From contig PAAR01000003.1 in the NCBI GenBank assembly GCA_002699085.1, positions 1 to 64,000 of the forward strand: a stretch of 64,000 nucleotides of DNA. Direction: 5' to 3'. The notes beneath the pieces were generated by a model that saw only the letters and a list, made by a program, of their open reading frames with translations, was not told the DNA's origin and ran no database searches. The stretch comes from Micavibrio sp. (GTDB lineage Bacteria; Pseudomonadota; Alphaproteobacteria; Micavibrionales; UBA9664). The translations under genes and the position numbers were made by a program. Below, one piece after another: positions 17,542 through 25,969 of the stretch. Numbering within the stretch: the first letter of the stretch is position 1; the number at the start of each line of letters is the position of its first letter.

Positions 17542-18470
17542 TTTCTTATTGTATTCTCTATAGTTAACTTACTCTTTTCATCTAATATCTTATCAACTGC
17601 TTGCTGCAAAAACGCTTCAATCAATAGCATCCTCGCTTCATTTTCTGGAATACCCCGAGAGCGCATATAAAATAACGCCATATCGTCAATCTGTCCTGTT
17701 GTCGCCCCGTGCGAGCATATCACATCATCCGCATAAATTTCCAATTCTGGTTTGGTATTCATCTCCGCCCGCTCAGATAGTAATATCGTTTTACAAAGCT
17801 GCTGTGCGTCCGTTTTTTGCGCAGGCTTTGCAACATGTACCTTACCTTGAAATACCCCTTTTGCGCGCCCTGACAAGACATTGCGGAAGAATTGTTGCGA
17901 TGTGCTATGTGGTGCGAGGTGATTAATCGTAATTGTTGTATCACCTAACTGAATATCCTCAAGGATAGAGATACCACTAAAACTGACATGAGCGCCCTCA
18001 CCTATAATATCGGCGTTAATTTGCTGGCGCGATAAAGACCCACCCTTTGTTAAAGTGAACCCTTCATACGACCCGTTTTGATCCACAGAGATATCCACCA
18101 TATTCGTTAAAACAGCGGCCTTATCATCATCTTGCACGATCATGTGGATCAATTTTGCGCCTTTTTTGACCTCAATCTGGGTCTGCATATTTTTCCAATA
18201 TGCTCCTTGGCCTGTATGGTGCTCGGTTAGAACGAGTTCAGCCCCTTCTTCTACAACGATCTTCAGTACAGGCGTATGTAGTATGCCTTCCCTACCTTCC
18301 CACAGGATATCCTCGACTTGTCCACCATCTTGTCCACAGCTTCTGTGGATAACTCTTTCCTCTGTTGCGGCTGGCACTAAATTATTCGGCACAGCCTTGA
18401 GCAAAGGCGTGTATTTCCACGTCTCTTCTTTTTGTGTCGGTAAATGATTAATATCAAGCGCTTGAGGCAT
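17523..18470 (-). CDS. sufD: SufD, Fe-S scaffold subunit
   Basis: SufD pairs with SufB and the ATPase SufC to form the SufBC2D scaffold. The N-terminal KEETWKYTPL and the C-terminal block DDVICSHGATTGQIDDMALFYMRSRGIPENEA are the SufBD core signature, including the histidine implicated in iron handling. At 315 residues it is shorter than E. coli SufD (423), which is common in alphaproteobacteria. It is packed between sufC (3 bases) and sufS (overlap). Confidence 0.95.
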   Translation of the reverse strand: MPQALDINHLPTQKEETWKYTPLLKAVPNNLVPAATEERVIHRSCGQDGGQVEDILWEGREGILHTPVLKIVVEEGAELVLTEHHTGQGAYWKNMQTQIEVKKGAKLIHMIVQDDDKAAVLTNMVDISVDQNGSYEGFTLTKGGSLSRQQINADIIGEGAHVSFSGISILEDIQLGDTTITINHLAPHSTSQQFFRNVLSGRAKGVFQGKVHVAKPAQKTDAQQLCKTILLSERAEMNTKPELEIYADDVICSHGATTGQIDDMALFYMRSRGIPENEARMLLIEAFLQQAVDKILDEKSKLTIENTIRKWLSQN

Positions 18471-18473
18471 TGG

Positions 18474-19223
18474 TTAAGCAACCTCTTTCAAGAAATCAGC
18501 ATAGCCTTTTTCTTCCAAGGCTTTGGCCAGCTCTGGCCCACCTGTTTTAATGATACGGCCATGCGCTAGAATATGCACGACATCAGGCACGATATAATCC
18601 AACAAACGCTGGTAATGGGTAATCACAAGGAATGAACGCTCTGGGCTACGTAGCGCATTCACACCATCCGCCACGACTTTAAGTGCATCAATATCCAAGC
18701 CAGAATCCGTTTCATCCAGCACGGCAAATTTAGGCTCTAGCAATGCCATTTGCAAAACTTCCATGCGCTTTTTCTCACCACCAGAAAAACCAACATTCAG
18801 CGGGCGTTTAACCATCTCATCAGAAACACCAAGCATCGCTAGCTTTTCTTTCATAAGCTTCAGAAAGCCAAGAGAATCCAATTCATCCTGTCCACGTGCT
18901 TTACGTACCGCATTAACCGCCGTTTTTAGAAATGTCGTTGTCTGCACCCCCGGAATTTCAACAGGGTATTGAAAGGCCAAGAACAACCCTAATGCGGCAC
19001 GCTCTTCTGGCTCCATCTCAATAATATTTTGGCCATCAAACAGCGCCTCACCGCCTGTAACCTCATAATTATCTCGTCCAGCCAATGTGTAAGACAATGT
19101 TGATTTTCCCGACCCGTTCGGCCCCATAATGGCGTGAACCTCACCCTTAGGCACTTCAAGGCTCAAGCCTTTCAGGATTTCTTTGCCATGCACTTCTGCG
19201 TGTAAATTATTTATTTTTATCAT
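18474..19223 (-). CDS. sufC: SufC, Fe-S assembly ATPase
   Basis: SufC is the ABC-type ATPase of the SufBC2D complex. Walker A GPNGSGKST, signature FSGGEKKRMEVLQ, Walker B FAVLDETDSGLD and the switch histidine in ITHYQ are intact. I chose ATG 19223 (MIKINNLHAEV), which matches the usual SufC start. The reading frame is open for 15 more codons upstream, overlapping the preceding gene. In most genomes sufC directly follows sufB; here about 800 bp of other sequence lies between them. Confidence 0.96.
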   Translation of the reverse strand: MIKINNLHAEVHGKEILKGLSLEVPKGEVHAIMGPNGSGKSTLSYTLAGRDNYEVTGGEALFDGQNIIEMEPEERAALGLFLAFQYPVEIPGVQTTTFLKTAVNAVRKARGQDELDSLGFLKLMKEKLAMLGVSDEMVKRPLNVGFSGGEKKRMEVLQMALLEPKFAVLDETDSGLDIDALKVVADGVNALRSPERSFLVITHYQRLLDYIVPDVVHILAHGRIIKTGGPELAKALEEKGYADFLKEVA

Positions 19224-19231
19224 TTTAGTAG

Positions 19232-19573
19232 TTATTCCATATCTTTGTAGCCATATATAAATTTCCAAATCTTTGATACTTCACCACTAGTTTCTCTTAC
19301 TTTCCAACCATCTTCTATAGCCATATTTTTTTTACTTTCGTAGTCTATTGTAAAAAAATGAGGATCTTCAGACAATACATCGACCGTACAACTAACAATT
19401 TTACTGCTTAAATCATATGAAATTTTATTTACTACAAATCGCTGACCAGATTTATCATAAATATACATTCCTATAATAGGAGCAATAGGAAGTTTTATTT
19501 GTTTTTCAGCCCAGCACCCTAATTCTATTTCCTCAAAATTTCTAAATATATGCCAGTAAAGTTTAACTTTCAT
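19232..19573 (-). CDS. Uncharacterised protein inserted between sufB and sufC
   Basis: This 113-residue protein is not recognised. It is rich in beta-type and aromatic residues (LYWHIFRNFEEIEL, GMYIYDKSGQRFVV, HFFTIDYE) and its region is visibly more AT-rich than the suf genes around it. ATG 19573 has an AGGG site about ten bases upstream. It ends 8 bases before sufC, so its ribosomes could feed sufC translation. It may have arrived with the GIY-YIG gene upstream or may simply be a local gene; both are inference. Confidence 0.55.
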   Translation of the reverse strand: MKVKLYWHIFRNFEEIELGCWAEKQIKLPIAPIIGMYIYDKSGQRFVVNKISYDLSSKIVSCTVDVLSEDPHFFTIDYESKKNMAIEDGWKVRETSGEVSKIWKFIYGYKDME

Positions 19574-19605
19574 CACCAAGCACCCTCTTGTCACAAGTAA
19601 CTTTC

Positions 19606-19664
19606 GTCATTGCACGGCTATGTCCGTGCAATCCATAGATCACACGTATAAAGCGTGTGATGAC
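19606..19664. repeat. Two-hairpin element, copy C, 3' side of the GIY-YIG gene
   Basis: GTCAT at one end and ATGAC at the other enclose hairpin 1 (ATTGCACGG with CCGTGCAAT) and hairpin 2 (ATCACACGT with GCGTGTGAT, loop ATAAA). It follows the same plan as copy A at 4810 but with different, still fully paired, stem bases. It lies 13 bases beyond the stop of the GIY-YIG gene. Confidence 0.8.
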
Positions 19665-19677
19665 GTTCCTGCAATTG

Positions 19678-19971
19678 TTATTTACAAATTTCTTCATATA
19701 AATCATTCCAATTTGGATTTAGGTCTTCAATTAAATTTAACTTCCATTGCCGGGGATAACGTCTTAGCTTCTTTTCCCAAGCAATTGCGTTTTCTGCTGT
19801 CTCACAATGTTTATACCACACAAGATTTTTCACGGCATATTTTTCCGTAAAACCTTTGGTTATATTGTTTTTATGCTCCCATATTCTTTTTTTAAGATCG
19901 GATGTCATGCCTTTATAAATTGTGCCATTCTTTTGACTAGCCAACATATAAACATAGAAATCTTTAGTCAT
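19678..19971 (-). CDS. GIY-YIG family endonuclease
   Basis: This small (97-residue) single-domain GIY-YIG protein resembles the UPF0213/YhbQ-like family. The GIY-like YVYMLASQ and YIG-like GTIYKGMTSDLKKRIWEHK blocks carry the catalytic Tyr and Arg. The catalytic glutamate is probably in AIAWEKKLRRYPRQWK. Such proteins are nucleases with mostly unknown targets. The gene is bracketed by two repeat elements (19606-19664 and 19967-20009). Its own start codon falls inside the GTCAT end of the second. This bracketed unit sits between sufB and sufC and looks like an insertion. Confidence 0.9.
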   Translation of the reverse strand: MTKDFYVYMLASQKNGTIYKGMTSDLKKRIWEHKNNITKGFTEKYAVKNLVWYKHCETAENAIAWEKKLRRYPRQWKLNLIEDLNPNWNDLYEEICK

Positions 19972-20009
19972 TTTATCCTCTGGATCACACGCATAAAGCG
20001 TGTGATGAC
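19967..20009. repeat. Two-hairpin element, partial copy D, 5' side of the GIY-YIG gene
   Basis: GTCAT at 19967-19971, then ATCC and GATC, then the complete second hairpin (ATCACACGC with GCGTGTGAT, loop ATAAA) ending ATGAC. Hairpin 1 is reduced to TTT. Hairpin 2 differs from copy C by one base in 27. It overlaps the GIY-YIG start codon and ends eight bases before the sufB stop. Confidence 0.78.
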
Positions 20010-20016
20010 GTTAAAT

Positions 20017-21486
20017 TTAACCCACCGAACCTTCTAAACTAATCGCCACGAGTTTTTGTGCCTCAACAGCAAACTCCATTGGCAAGTGCTGTAAAACCTC
20101 ACGGGCAAAACCATTAACGATGAGTGCCAATGCCTCTTCCTCGCCAATACCACGCTGGCGGCAATAAAACAGCTGATCCTCGGATACTTTCGAGGTAGTG
20201 GCTTCGTGCTCTAATTGCGCCGAATGGTTACGGCTTTCGATATACGGCACTGTGTGCGCACCGCAATTATCCCCAATCAGCAAGCTATCACATTGCGTGA
20301 AATTACGTGCGCCTTCCGCCCGAGGCATCATACGCACCAACCCACGATAGGTATTATTTGATTTACCCGCCGAGATCCCTTTTGAGATAATGCGGCTCTT
20401 TGTCCCTGGGGCCATATGGATCATTTTCGTCCCTGTATCAGCCTGTTGATGGCCATTAGTGATGGCGACAGAGTAAAACTCTCCAACGCTATCTTCACCT
20501 TTAAGAATACAGCTAGGATATTTCCATGTAATCGCCGAGCCTGTCTCGACTTGCGTCCAACTGACCTTTGAACGAGCCCCTTCACAGATCGCCCGTTTTG
20601 TCACGAAGTTATAAATACCGCCCTTACCTGTTTCAGGATCACCCGGATACCAGTTTTGCACGGTTGAATATTTAATTTCGGCATCCTCATGAGCGATCAA
20701 CTCAACCACCGCCGCATGCATTTGATTTTCATCACGCATTGGGGCTGTACAGCCTTCAAGGTAAGACACATAAGATTTTTTGTCGGCAATAATCAGTGTA
20801 CGCTCAAACTGGCCTGTATTTTCGGCGTTAATGCGGAAATAGGTAGAAAGCTCCATCGGACAACGCACACCTTCAGGGATATAAACAAACGACCCATCGG
20901 TAAACACCGCCGCATTTAAACAGGCATGTTTGTTATCGGCATAAGGCACCACAGAGCCAAGATATTTCTTAATCAGTTCAGGGTGGTTTTGAATAGCCTC
21001 TGAAATTGAACAAAAGATAACCCCTGCTTTTTCAAGCTCTGCACGAAAAGTTGTTGCCACAGACACCGAGTCAAAAACAGCATCAACGGCATATTTACCC
21101 GACCCTTCAACACCTGCCAAAAACGCTTGCTCTTTAAGCGGTATCCCTAATTTCTCATAGGTTTCCAAAATCCGTGGATCAACCTCATCCAAGCTTTTGG
21201 GCTTATCTTTTTTTGGTGCTGCATAGTAATAAGCATCTTGGTAATCTAAGGGTGTGATATTGAGCTTCGCCCAATTTGGCTCTGGCATTTTCAACCAATG
21301 TGCATAAGCCTTAAGGCGATATTCTAACATCCATTCTGGTTCATTCTTTTTGGCAGAGATCAGGCGAATGATATCTTCATTCAACCCCTTCGGAGCGAAA
21401 TCCATTTCGATATCTGTTGCGAAGCCGGCCTCATATTTACCCGCCAACTCACGTACTTTTTCTATGGTTTCATTTGTTGCTGCCAT
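20017..21486 (-). CDS. sufB: SufB, Fe-S scaffold subunit
   Basis: SufB is the main cluster-building subunit of SufBC2D. The 489-residue length, the N-terminal [18 protein letters not shown], the core [19 protein letters not shown] and [42 protein letters not shown], and the C-terminal [22 protein letters not shown] are all SufB signatures. It is the first suf gene in this operon; no iscR-type regulator precedes it. A two-hairpin repeat lies just upstream of its start. Confidence 0.97.
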   Translation of the reverse strand: MAATNETIEKVRELAGKYEAGFATDIEMDFAPKGLNEDIIRLISAKKNEPEWMLEYRLKAYAHWLKMPEPNWAKLNITPLDYQDAYYYAAPKKDKPKSLDEVDPRILETYEKLGIPLKEQAFLAGVEGSGKYAVDAVFDSVSVATTFRAELEKAGVIFCSISEAIQNHPELIKKYLGSVVPYADNKHACLNAAVFTDGSFVYIPEGVRCPMELSTYFRINAENTGQFERTLIIADKKSYVSYLEGCTAPMRDENQMHAAVVELIAHEDAEIKYSTVQNWYPGDPETGKGGIYNFVTKRAICEGARSKVSWTQVETGSAITWKYPSCILKGEDSVGEFYSVAITNGHQQADTGTKMIHMAPGTKSRIISKGISAGKSNNTYRGLVRMMPRAEGARNFTQCDSLLIGDNCGAHTVPYIESRNHSAQLEHEATTSKVSEDQLFYCRQRGIGEEEALALIVNGFAREVLQHLPMEFAVEAQKLVAISLEGSVG

Positions 21487-21496
21487 ATTAAAATCT

Positions 21497-21565
21497 GTAT
21501 TCCCTGCGCAGGCAGGGATCTTCTTTCCTTTATTACATGAGACCCCTGCCTTCGCAGGGGATGCA
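21497..21565. repeat. Two-hairpin element, copy E, upstream of sufB
   Basis: Hairpin 1 (TCCCTGC with GCAGGGA) and hairpin 2 (CCCCTGC-CTTC-GCAGGGG) are separated by about 22 bases. The left end is GTATT and the right end GGGATGC. It lies between the sufB start and the divergent small membrane protein gene, in a position where it would be in the leader of the suf transcript or in its promoter. Confidence 0.7.
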
Positions 21566-21636
21566 CTAGGGATGTTGTGCCTGAAAACGCAGGATTTATC
21601 AAGAAAAATAGGACTTTTTGCGAAGATTTAAAGTCT

Positions 21637-21665
21637 TTGACACTTTAATATTATTACGTTAAATA
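21637..21665 (+). promoter_or_regulatory. Possible sigma70-type promoter of the small membrane protein gene
   Basis: A perfect TTGACA at 21637-21642 is followed after 17 bases by TAAATA (21660-21665), about 29 bases before the ATG at 21694. The -35 box is exact and the -10 box is weak. Confidence 0.45.
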
Positions 21666-21693
21666 TATTCGATAATTGATACGGAGATTAAAA

Positions 21694-22005
21694 ATGGACA
21701 TCAATTTAGTACAGGAATTCATTCAAGGCGCAGGACAAAGCCTAACAAGCGAAAGTATGGTTTGGCGCATAGCTGGAGGTTTGGTTGCCGTTGCGCTTAC
21801 AAATAGCAAAAAAGCTGGATTAGGTACTTTTGGCGCCCTAACCGTTCTTAATGCTATTCCCATGCTTGCGATCTTTGCCCTAAATGCAAATGGCGTAACG
21901 AACATACAACCCGTAGAAGGCCTGACAGATGTAAATACATTAGGCTGGGGAGTATCGAATCTTGTCCTTGGCGGTGCTTGTTTGGGGCTAGCACTGAAAA
22001 AATAA
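21694..22005 (+). CDS. Small membrane protein of unknown function
   Basis: The 103-residue protein has about three hydrophobic segments: around residues 19-35 (MVWRIAGGLVAVALT), 42-67 (GTFGALTVLNAIPMLAIFAL) and 84-102 (GWGVSNLVLGGACLGLAL). I chose ATG 21694, with a CGGAG site eight bases upstream; an earlier in-frame start exists at 21676. It stands alone, divergent from sufB and convergent with prfC. No family is recognised. Confidence 0.65.
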   Translation: MDINLVQEFIQGAGQSLTSESMVWRIAGGLVAVALTNSKKAGLGTFGALTVLNAIPMLAIFALNANGVTNIQPVEGLTDVNTLGWGVSNLVLGGACLGLALKK

Positions 22006-22022
22006 AAAAACTTCAGTCGACT

Positions 22023-23588
22023 TTACTTCGTTGCGGTAAATTTGATATCAGGGTTTTTATCCTGCGCATCCTGCAAATGCCACGCATTACGTGCTAAAAA
22101 GACAGGGTCTTCATCATGGTCATCACCCAATGAGGCTTGATTGCTATCGACAAAAGCTTTTAATTTTTGCGGACTATCTGAAGTTAGCCAACGGGCTGTA
22201 TATAGACTTGTTGGCTCAAATTTTACAGGGATATTATATTCTGTGCGAATACGATCAGCCAGCACTTCAAACTGAAGTGCCCCCACAACCCCGACGATCC
22301 AATCAGAACCCACTTTAGGACGGAACACACGGGCAGCGCCCTCTTCTGCTAATTCAATTAACGCCTTACCCAAATGCTTAGCTTTCATCGGGTCAAGCGG
22401 TGCAGCACGTTGCATATATTCAGGGGCGAAGCTTGGGATACCCGAAAACTCTAAAATCTCACCTTCGGTTAAGGCATCACCAATACGCAAATTCCCATGG
22501 TTTGGGATACCAATAATATCACCCGCATAGGCTGTTTCGGCAATTTCACGATCCTGCGCAAAAAACATCAATGGGTTATGCATCGGCATTTGCTTATTAG
22601 AACGTGCATGGAAAAGCTTCATACCCTTTTTAAACTCACCAGAACAAATACGAGCAAAGGCAATACGGTCACGGTGCTTAGGATCCATATTGGCTTGGAT
22701 TTTAAAGACAAAGCTGGAGACTTTTTTCTCTGTTGGCTCGACTGAACGTTCTTTAGTCGGTTGGGCACGTGGCGTTGGCGCGACATCCCTGATACCATCC
22801 AGCAGTTCTCTAACACCAAAGTTATTCACGGCAGAACCAGCAAAAACAGGCGTTCTATGGCCTTCTTGGTATTCTTTTATATCAAATTTCGGATAAACCC
22901 CACGGATCATCTCAACATCTTCACGTAGTTTTTCAGCTAAATGTTGTGGCAGTAATTCATCAATTTTTGGATCATCAATTCCCTTACATGAGATGCCACC
23001 ATCGGTTGATTTACGCTCCATCAACACGAGACTATCGTCACGTAAGTTATAACAACCTTTAAAATCACGACCCATACCTATCGGCCAACTGGCTGGACTT
23101 ACTTCTAACTGAAGCTCTTGCTCAACTTCATCCAGAATTTCGAGCATATCACGACCGTCACGATCCATTTTATTAATGAAGGTGATGATCGGAATATTAC
23201 GCATCCGACATACTTCAAACAATTTACGTGTCTGGCTCTCAATACCTTTGGCGCAGTCAAGCACCATAATGGCACTATCAACGGCAGTCAGTGTACGATA
23301 TGTATCTTCCGAAAAATCTTCGTGACCTGGCGTATCGAGAAGATTAAAAATATGATTATCATAGTGGAACGTCATAACCGATGTACCGACAGAAATACCC
23401 CGTTCTTGCTCAACCTTCATCCAGTCTGAGCGTGCACGACGTCTCTCGCCTTTGGCTTTCACTTCTCCAGCAAGCTGGATCGCACCACCAAATAACAGCA
23501 GTTTTTCTGTCAATGTCGTCTTCCCCGCATCAGGGTGTGCGATAATTGCAAAAGTACGGCGTTTCTGAATTTCTGTCTCAATCGTCAT
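22023..23588 (-). CDS. prfC: Peptide chain release factor 3
   Basis: RF3 is a GTPase that ejects RF1 or RF2 from the ribosome after peptide release. The N-terminal AHPDAGKTTLTEKLLLFGGAI, SDWMKVEQERGISV, DTPGHEDFSEDTYR and INKMDRDGRD are RF3-specific G-domain blocks. QMPMHNPLMFFAQDRE and GALQFEVLADRI are found in the later domains. The 521-residue length is normal. It is the first gene on the minus strand here, with DUF1491 and fur further upstream on the same strand. Confidence 0.97.
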   Translation of the reverse strand: MTIETEIQKRRTFAIIAHPDAGKTTLTEKLLLFGGAIQLAGEVKAKGERRRARSDWMKVEQERGISVGTSVMTFHYDNHIFNLLDTPGHEDFSEDTYRTLTAVDSAIMVLDCAKGIESQTRKLFEVCRMRNIPIITFINKMDRDGRDMLEILDEVEQELQLEVSPASWPIGMGRDFKGCYNLRDDSLVLMERKSTDGGISCKGIDDPKIDELLPQHLAEKLREDVEMIRGVYPKFDIKEYQEGHRTPVFAGSAVNNFGVRELLDGIRDVAPTPRAQPTKERSVEPTEKKVSSFVFKIQANMDPKHRDRIAFARICSGEFKKGMKLFHARSNKQMPMHNPLMFFAQDREIAETAYAGDIIGIPNHGNLRIGDALTEGEILEFSGIPSFAPEYMQRAAPLDPMKAKHLGKALIELAEEGAARVFRPKVGSDWIVGVVGALQFEVLADRIRTEYNIPVKFEPTSLYTARWLTSDSPQKLKAFVDSNQASLGDDHDEDPVFLARNAWHLQDAQDKNPDIKFTATK

Positions 23589-23609
23589 GGAAGTGTTTTA
23601 GTGCGTTGC

Positions 23610-23939
23610 TTAGCCTAGGTCAAAAGGATTTTGCAAACTGGCGTCTTCAATCTCAATAATCCATTGGTCTGGGTCTATATTTTTAGATTGTGTGATATAG
23701 CTATCGGCATCTGCATCTGCAACGATGTCCGCACCTAACACATTAAACCATGTGAGATTATCATCCATATCACGCATTTGTGAGAGCAGTTTACACTGAC
23801 CCTTTGTATCTGAAACTTTAAGTAAGATCGTGCCTGTATGCGGGTCACCACGTTGTGGCACATAGAAAAACACGCCACTTTCAGTACATTTTTTTAAAAC
23901 AGCATCAATTTGGATATGAACAGGCAGACGATCTGACAT
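23610..23939 (-). CDS. DUF1491 family protein
   Basis: DUF1491 proteins are small (about 110 residues), nearly restricted to alphaproteobacteria, and of unknown function. The family features visible here are the N-terminal QIDAVLKKCTESGVFFYVPQRGDPHTGTILLKV, then ADADADSYI and DPDQWIIEIED near the end. I chose ATG 23939; a TTG directly before it is also open. It begins three bases after the fur stop and is probably cotranscribed with it. Confidence 0.85.
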   Translation of the reverse strand: MSDRLPVHIQIDAVLKKCTESGVFFYVPQRGDPHTGTILLKVSDTKGQCKLLSQMRDMDDNLTWFNVLGADIVADADADSYITQSKNIDPDQWIIEIEDASLQNPFDLG

Positions 23940-23942
23940 CAA

Positions 23943-24353
23943 TTAGTCTTTGATTTTACGGCCATAAAGTTCAAGATTATGATCTATCAGCTCATAGCCC
24001 AATTCTTCAGCAATTTTTTCTTTCAATGCCTCAAGTTCAACATTCGTAAACTCAATCACATCGCCTGAATCAACATCAATCATATGATGATGGTGATCTG
24101 TATTCGTTTCAAATCGGGCAAAACCTTCTTTAAACTCATGTTTTGTAACGAGATTTAACTCATCCAACGTATTTACCGTACGATAAACAGTCGCCATAGA
24201 AACAGAAGGATCAACAGCCTTCACACGTGCATAAATTTCATCAACAGATGGATGATCTTCTGCTTCGACCAATACTTTAAGAATTGTTTTACGGGGACCA
24301 GTCATTTTCAGACCAGATTTGGAACAGGCTGTTTCTAGCTCTTGAAGTTTCAT
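23943..24353 (-). CDS. fur: Fur-family metal-dependent repressor
   Basis: Fur-type regulators bind operators when loaded with Fe(II) or Mn(II). The winged helix (MTGPRKTILKVLVEAEDHPSVDEIYARVK, then VSMATVYRTVNTLDELNLV) and the metal-binding HHHHMIDVDSGDVIEF and C-terminal LYGRK are present. The CxxC that usually follows the histidine cluster is replaced by V-D-V-D-S, as in the Fur/Mur branch of alphaproteobacteria. Iron or manganese specificity cannot be decided. The 136-residue length is normal. Confidence 0.93.
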   Translation of the reverse strand: MKLQELETACSKSGLKMTGPRKTILKVLVEAEDHPSVDEIYARVKAVDPSVSMATVYRTVNTLDELNLVTKHEFKEGFARFETNTDHHHHMIDVDSGDVIEFTNVELEALKEKIAEELGYELIDHNLELYGRKIKD

Positions 24354-24390
24354 AGAGAAAGTTTAGAACCAAGCCCAATGAAGGGCAAGC

Positions 24391-25899
24391 TTAAAATGTC
24401 ATATCTTGCCCGGGTTTAATGACACGATCCACAGGAAAACAACAGGTTACTTTTGTTCCCTTTCCTTCTTCGGATTCCAGGCTTAAGCTACCGCCATGCA
24501 ACTCCATCATCACACGTGCCAGTGGCAGGCCAAGGCCTGTACCCTGCCCTCTATTATGGCGAGGATCAGAGACCTGCCCAAATGGCTCAAGCACGGCTTG
24601 ATGTTGCTCAATGGGTATACCAATCCCTTCATCTTCAACAGTAATGATAATCTCATCATTAAGGTAAGCGGCACTTAAAAAGATATTTTTGCCAGCTGGT
24701 GTAAATTTAATAGAGTTAGAAATCAAATTCATTAAAATTTGTCGGATAAGACGCTCATCACCTTTGAGGCGTGGCATATTATCTGCGACATCAATAACCA
24801 TTGTCAGTTTAGAACTCACTAGCTTTGAATCCATCATGCGGCGGATTGTGTGAATAAGCGATGTTGGATCAATAACACGCTCATCAAGCTCGAAACGCCC
24901 TGCCTCAATTTTTGCCATATCTAACACATCATTGATAATGGCGAGCAAATGCTTGGCAGAAACGAACACATCTTCCAGATATTCCTTATACCGCTCATTA
25001 CCCAAAGGCCCGAACAATTCATTCATCATCATGTCGGAAAAACCAATAATGGCGTTAAGCGGTGTCCGTAATTCATGACTCATATTGGCCAAGAAATCTG
25101 ACTTGGCTTTATTGGCGGTATCGGCCTCATCTTTGGCCTTGATAAGATGCTCTTCCATCGCCTTGCGGTCTGAAATATCAATAAAGGCCATCATTTGGAA
25201 ACGGCGCTTTTGTGTCATCTCCAGCATTGCAGAGGTCACAAGGACATCAGAACATAATGTCTCGCCGTCTTTTTCACGAGAAAGACGCATTTCTAAAGCA
25301 CCTGTATTTCTACCTTTAATAACCTGTTGGTGCACCTCTACCGCTTCATCGGCAAATTCTTTACAAAAAATTGTCGTGAAATCTTCACCGATTAATTCCT
25401 GCGCTTCCCAATGATAATTCTCTAAAAAGCTATCATTCACCCGCACAATACGACGGTGATGATCCATCACGATCATACCAACACCAATGGTCTGAAAAAT
25501 TGAGCTAAATAAGATTTGCGCATCGTCACGCTCTTGTTTTAACGCTGAATAATTTCTTGGGTTCGGATAAATTGTGATTTCTACGAGGTTTTTACCATTT
25601 TCTTGCTCTAAGCGGGCGAGCGCAAAATTATAAAACCTGACATCACCAACACTTGTTCGTTTGACTTCAACAACATCAATCTCTTTCTCACCGGCAAAGC
25701 ATTGGTCTAAGGACTCCGTCAATTCAGGCTCATCTTTTATCCAGACAAGATCAGTCAGGACTTTAGGATTTTTTACATCACTATATTTTATGAAAGCTTC
25801 ATTGAATTTAACGAACACATAATCATCACCTTCCTTTTTAAGAAGAAAGCGCATATATGGCGATTTATCAAAAAATGCTTGTGGTTCTATATCAGTCAA
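24391..25899 (-). CDS. PAS-domain sensor histidine kinase
   Basis: The protein has no membrane segment, so it is probably cytoplasmic. The first 120 residues form a PAS-like region (FDKSPYMRFLLKKEGDDYVFVKFNEAF). A second PAS domain follows at about 125-245 (FSSIFQTIGVGMIVMDHHRRIVRVND). A short coiled link leads to the HisKA box with phospho-accepting His275 (FLANMSHELRTPLNAIIGFS). The ATPase domain has N-box NLISNSIKFTPAG, G1 VEDEGIGIP and G2 GQGTGLGLPLA. No receiver or response regulator is adjacent. The same kinase core is seen at 60603. The signal is unknown. Confidence 0.93.
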   Translation of the reverse strand: MTDIEPQAFFDKSPYMRFLLKKEGDDYVFVKFNEAFIKYSDVKNPKVLTDLVWIKDEPELTESLDQCFAGEKEIDVVEVKRTSVGDVRFYNFALARLEQENGKNLVEITIYPNPRNYSALKQERDDAQILFSSIFQTIGVGMIVMDHHRRIVRVNDSFLENYHWEAQELIGEDFTTIFCKEFADEAVEVHQQVIKGRNTGALEMRLSREKDGETLCSDVLVTSAMLEMTQKRRFQMMAFIDISDRKAMEEHLIKAKDEADTANKAKSDFLANMSHELRTPLNAIIGFSDMMMNELFGPLGNERYKEYLEDVFVSAKHLLAIINDVLDMAKIEAGRFELDERVIDPTSLIHTIRRMMDSKLVSSKLTMVIDVADNMPRLKGDERLIRQILMNLISNSIKFTPAGKNIFLSAAYLNDEIIITVEDEGIGIPIEQHQAVLEPFGQVSDPRHNRGQGTGLGLPLARVMMELHGGSLSLESEEGKGTKVTCCFPVDRVIKPGQDMTF

Positions 25900-25969
25900 A
25901 CTTACTCTACCCTTAATCGCATACTATATCACGAGATGTAGACAAAAAGGGTAAATTTTTGATTAAGGC

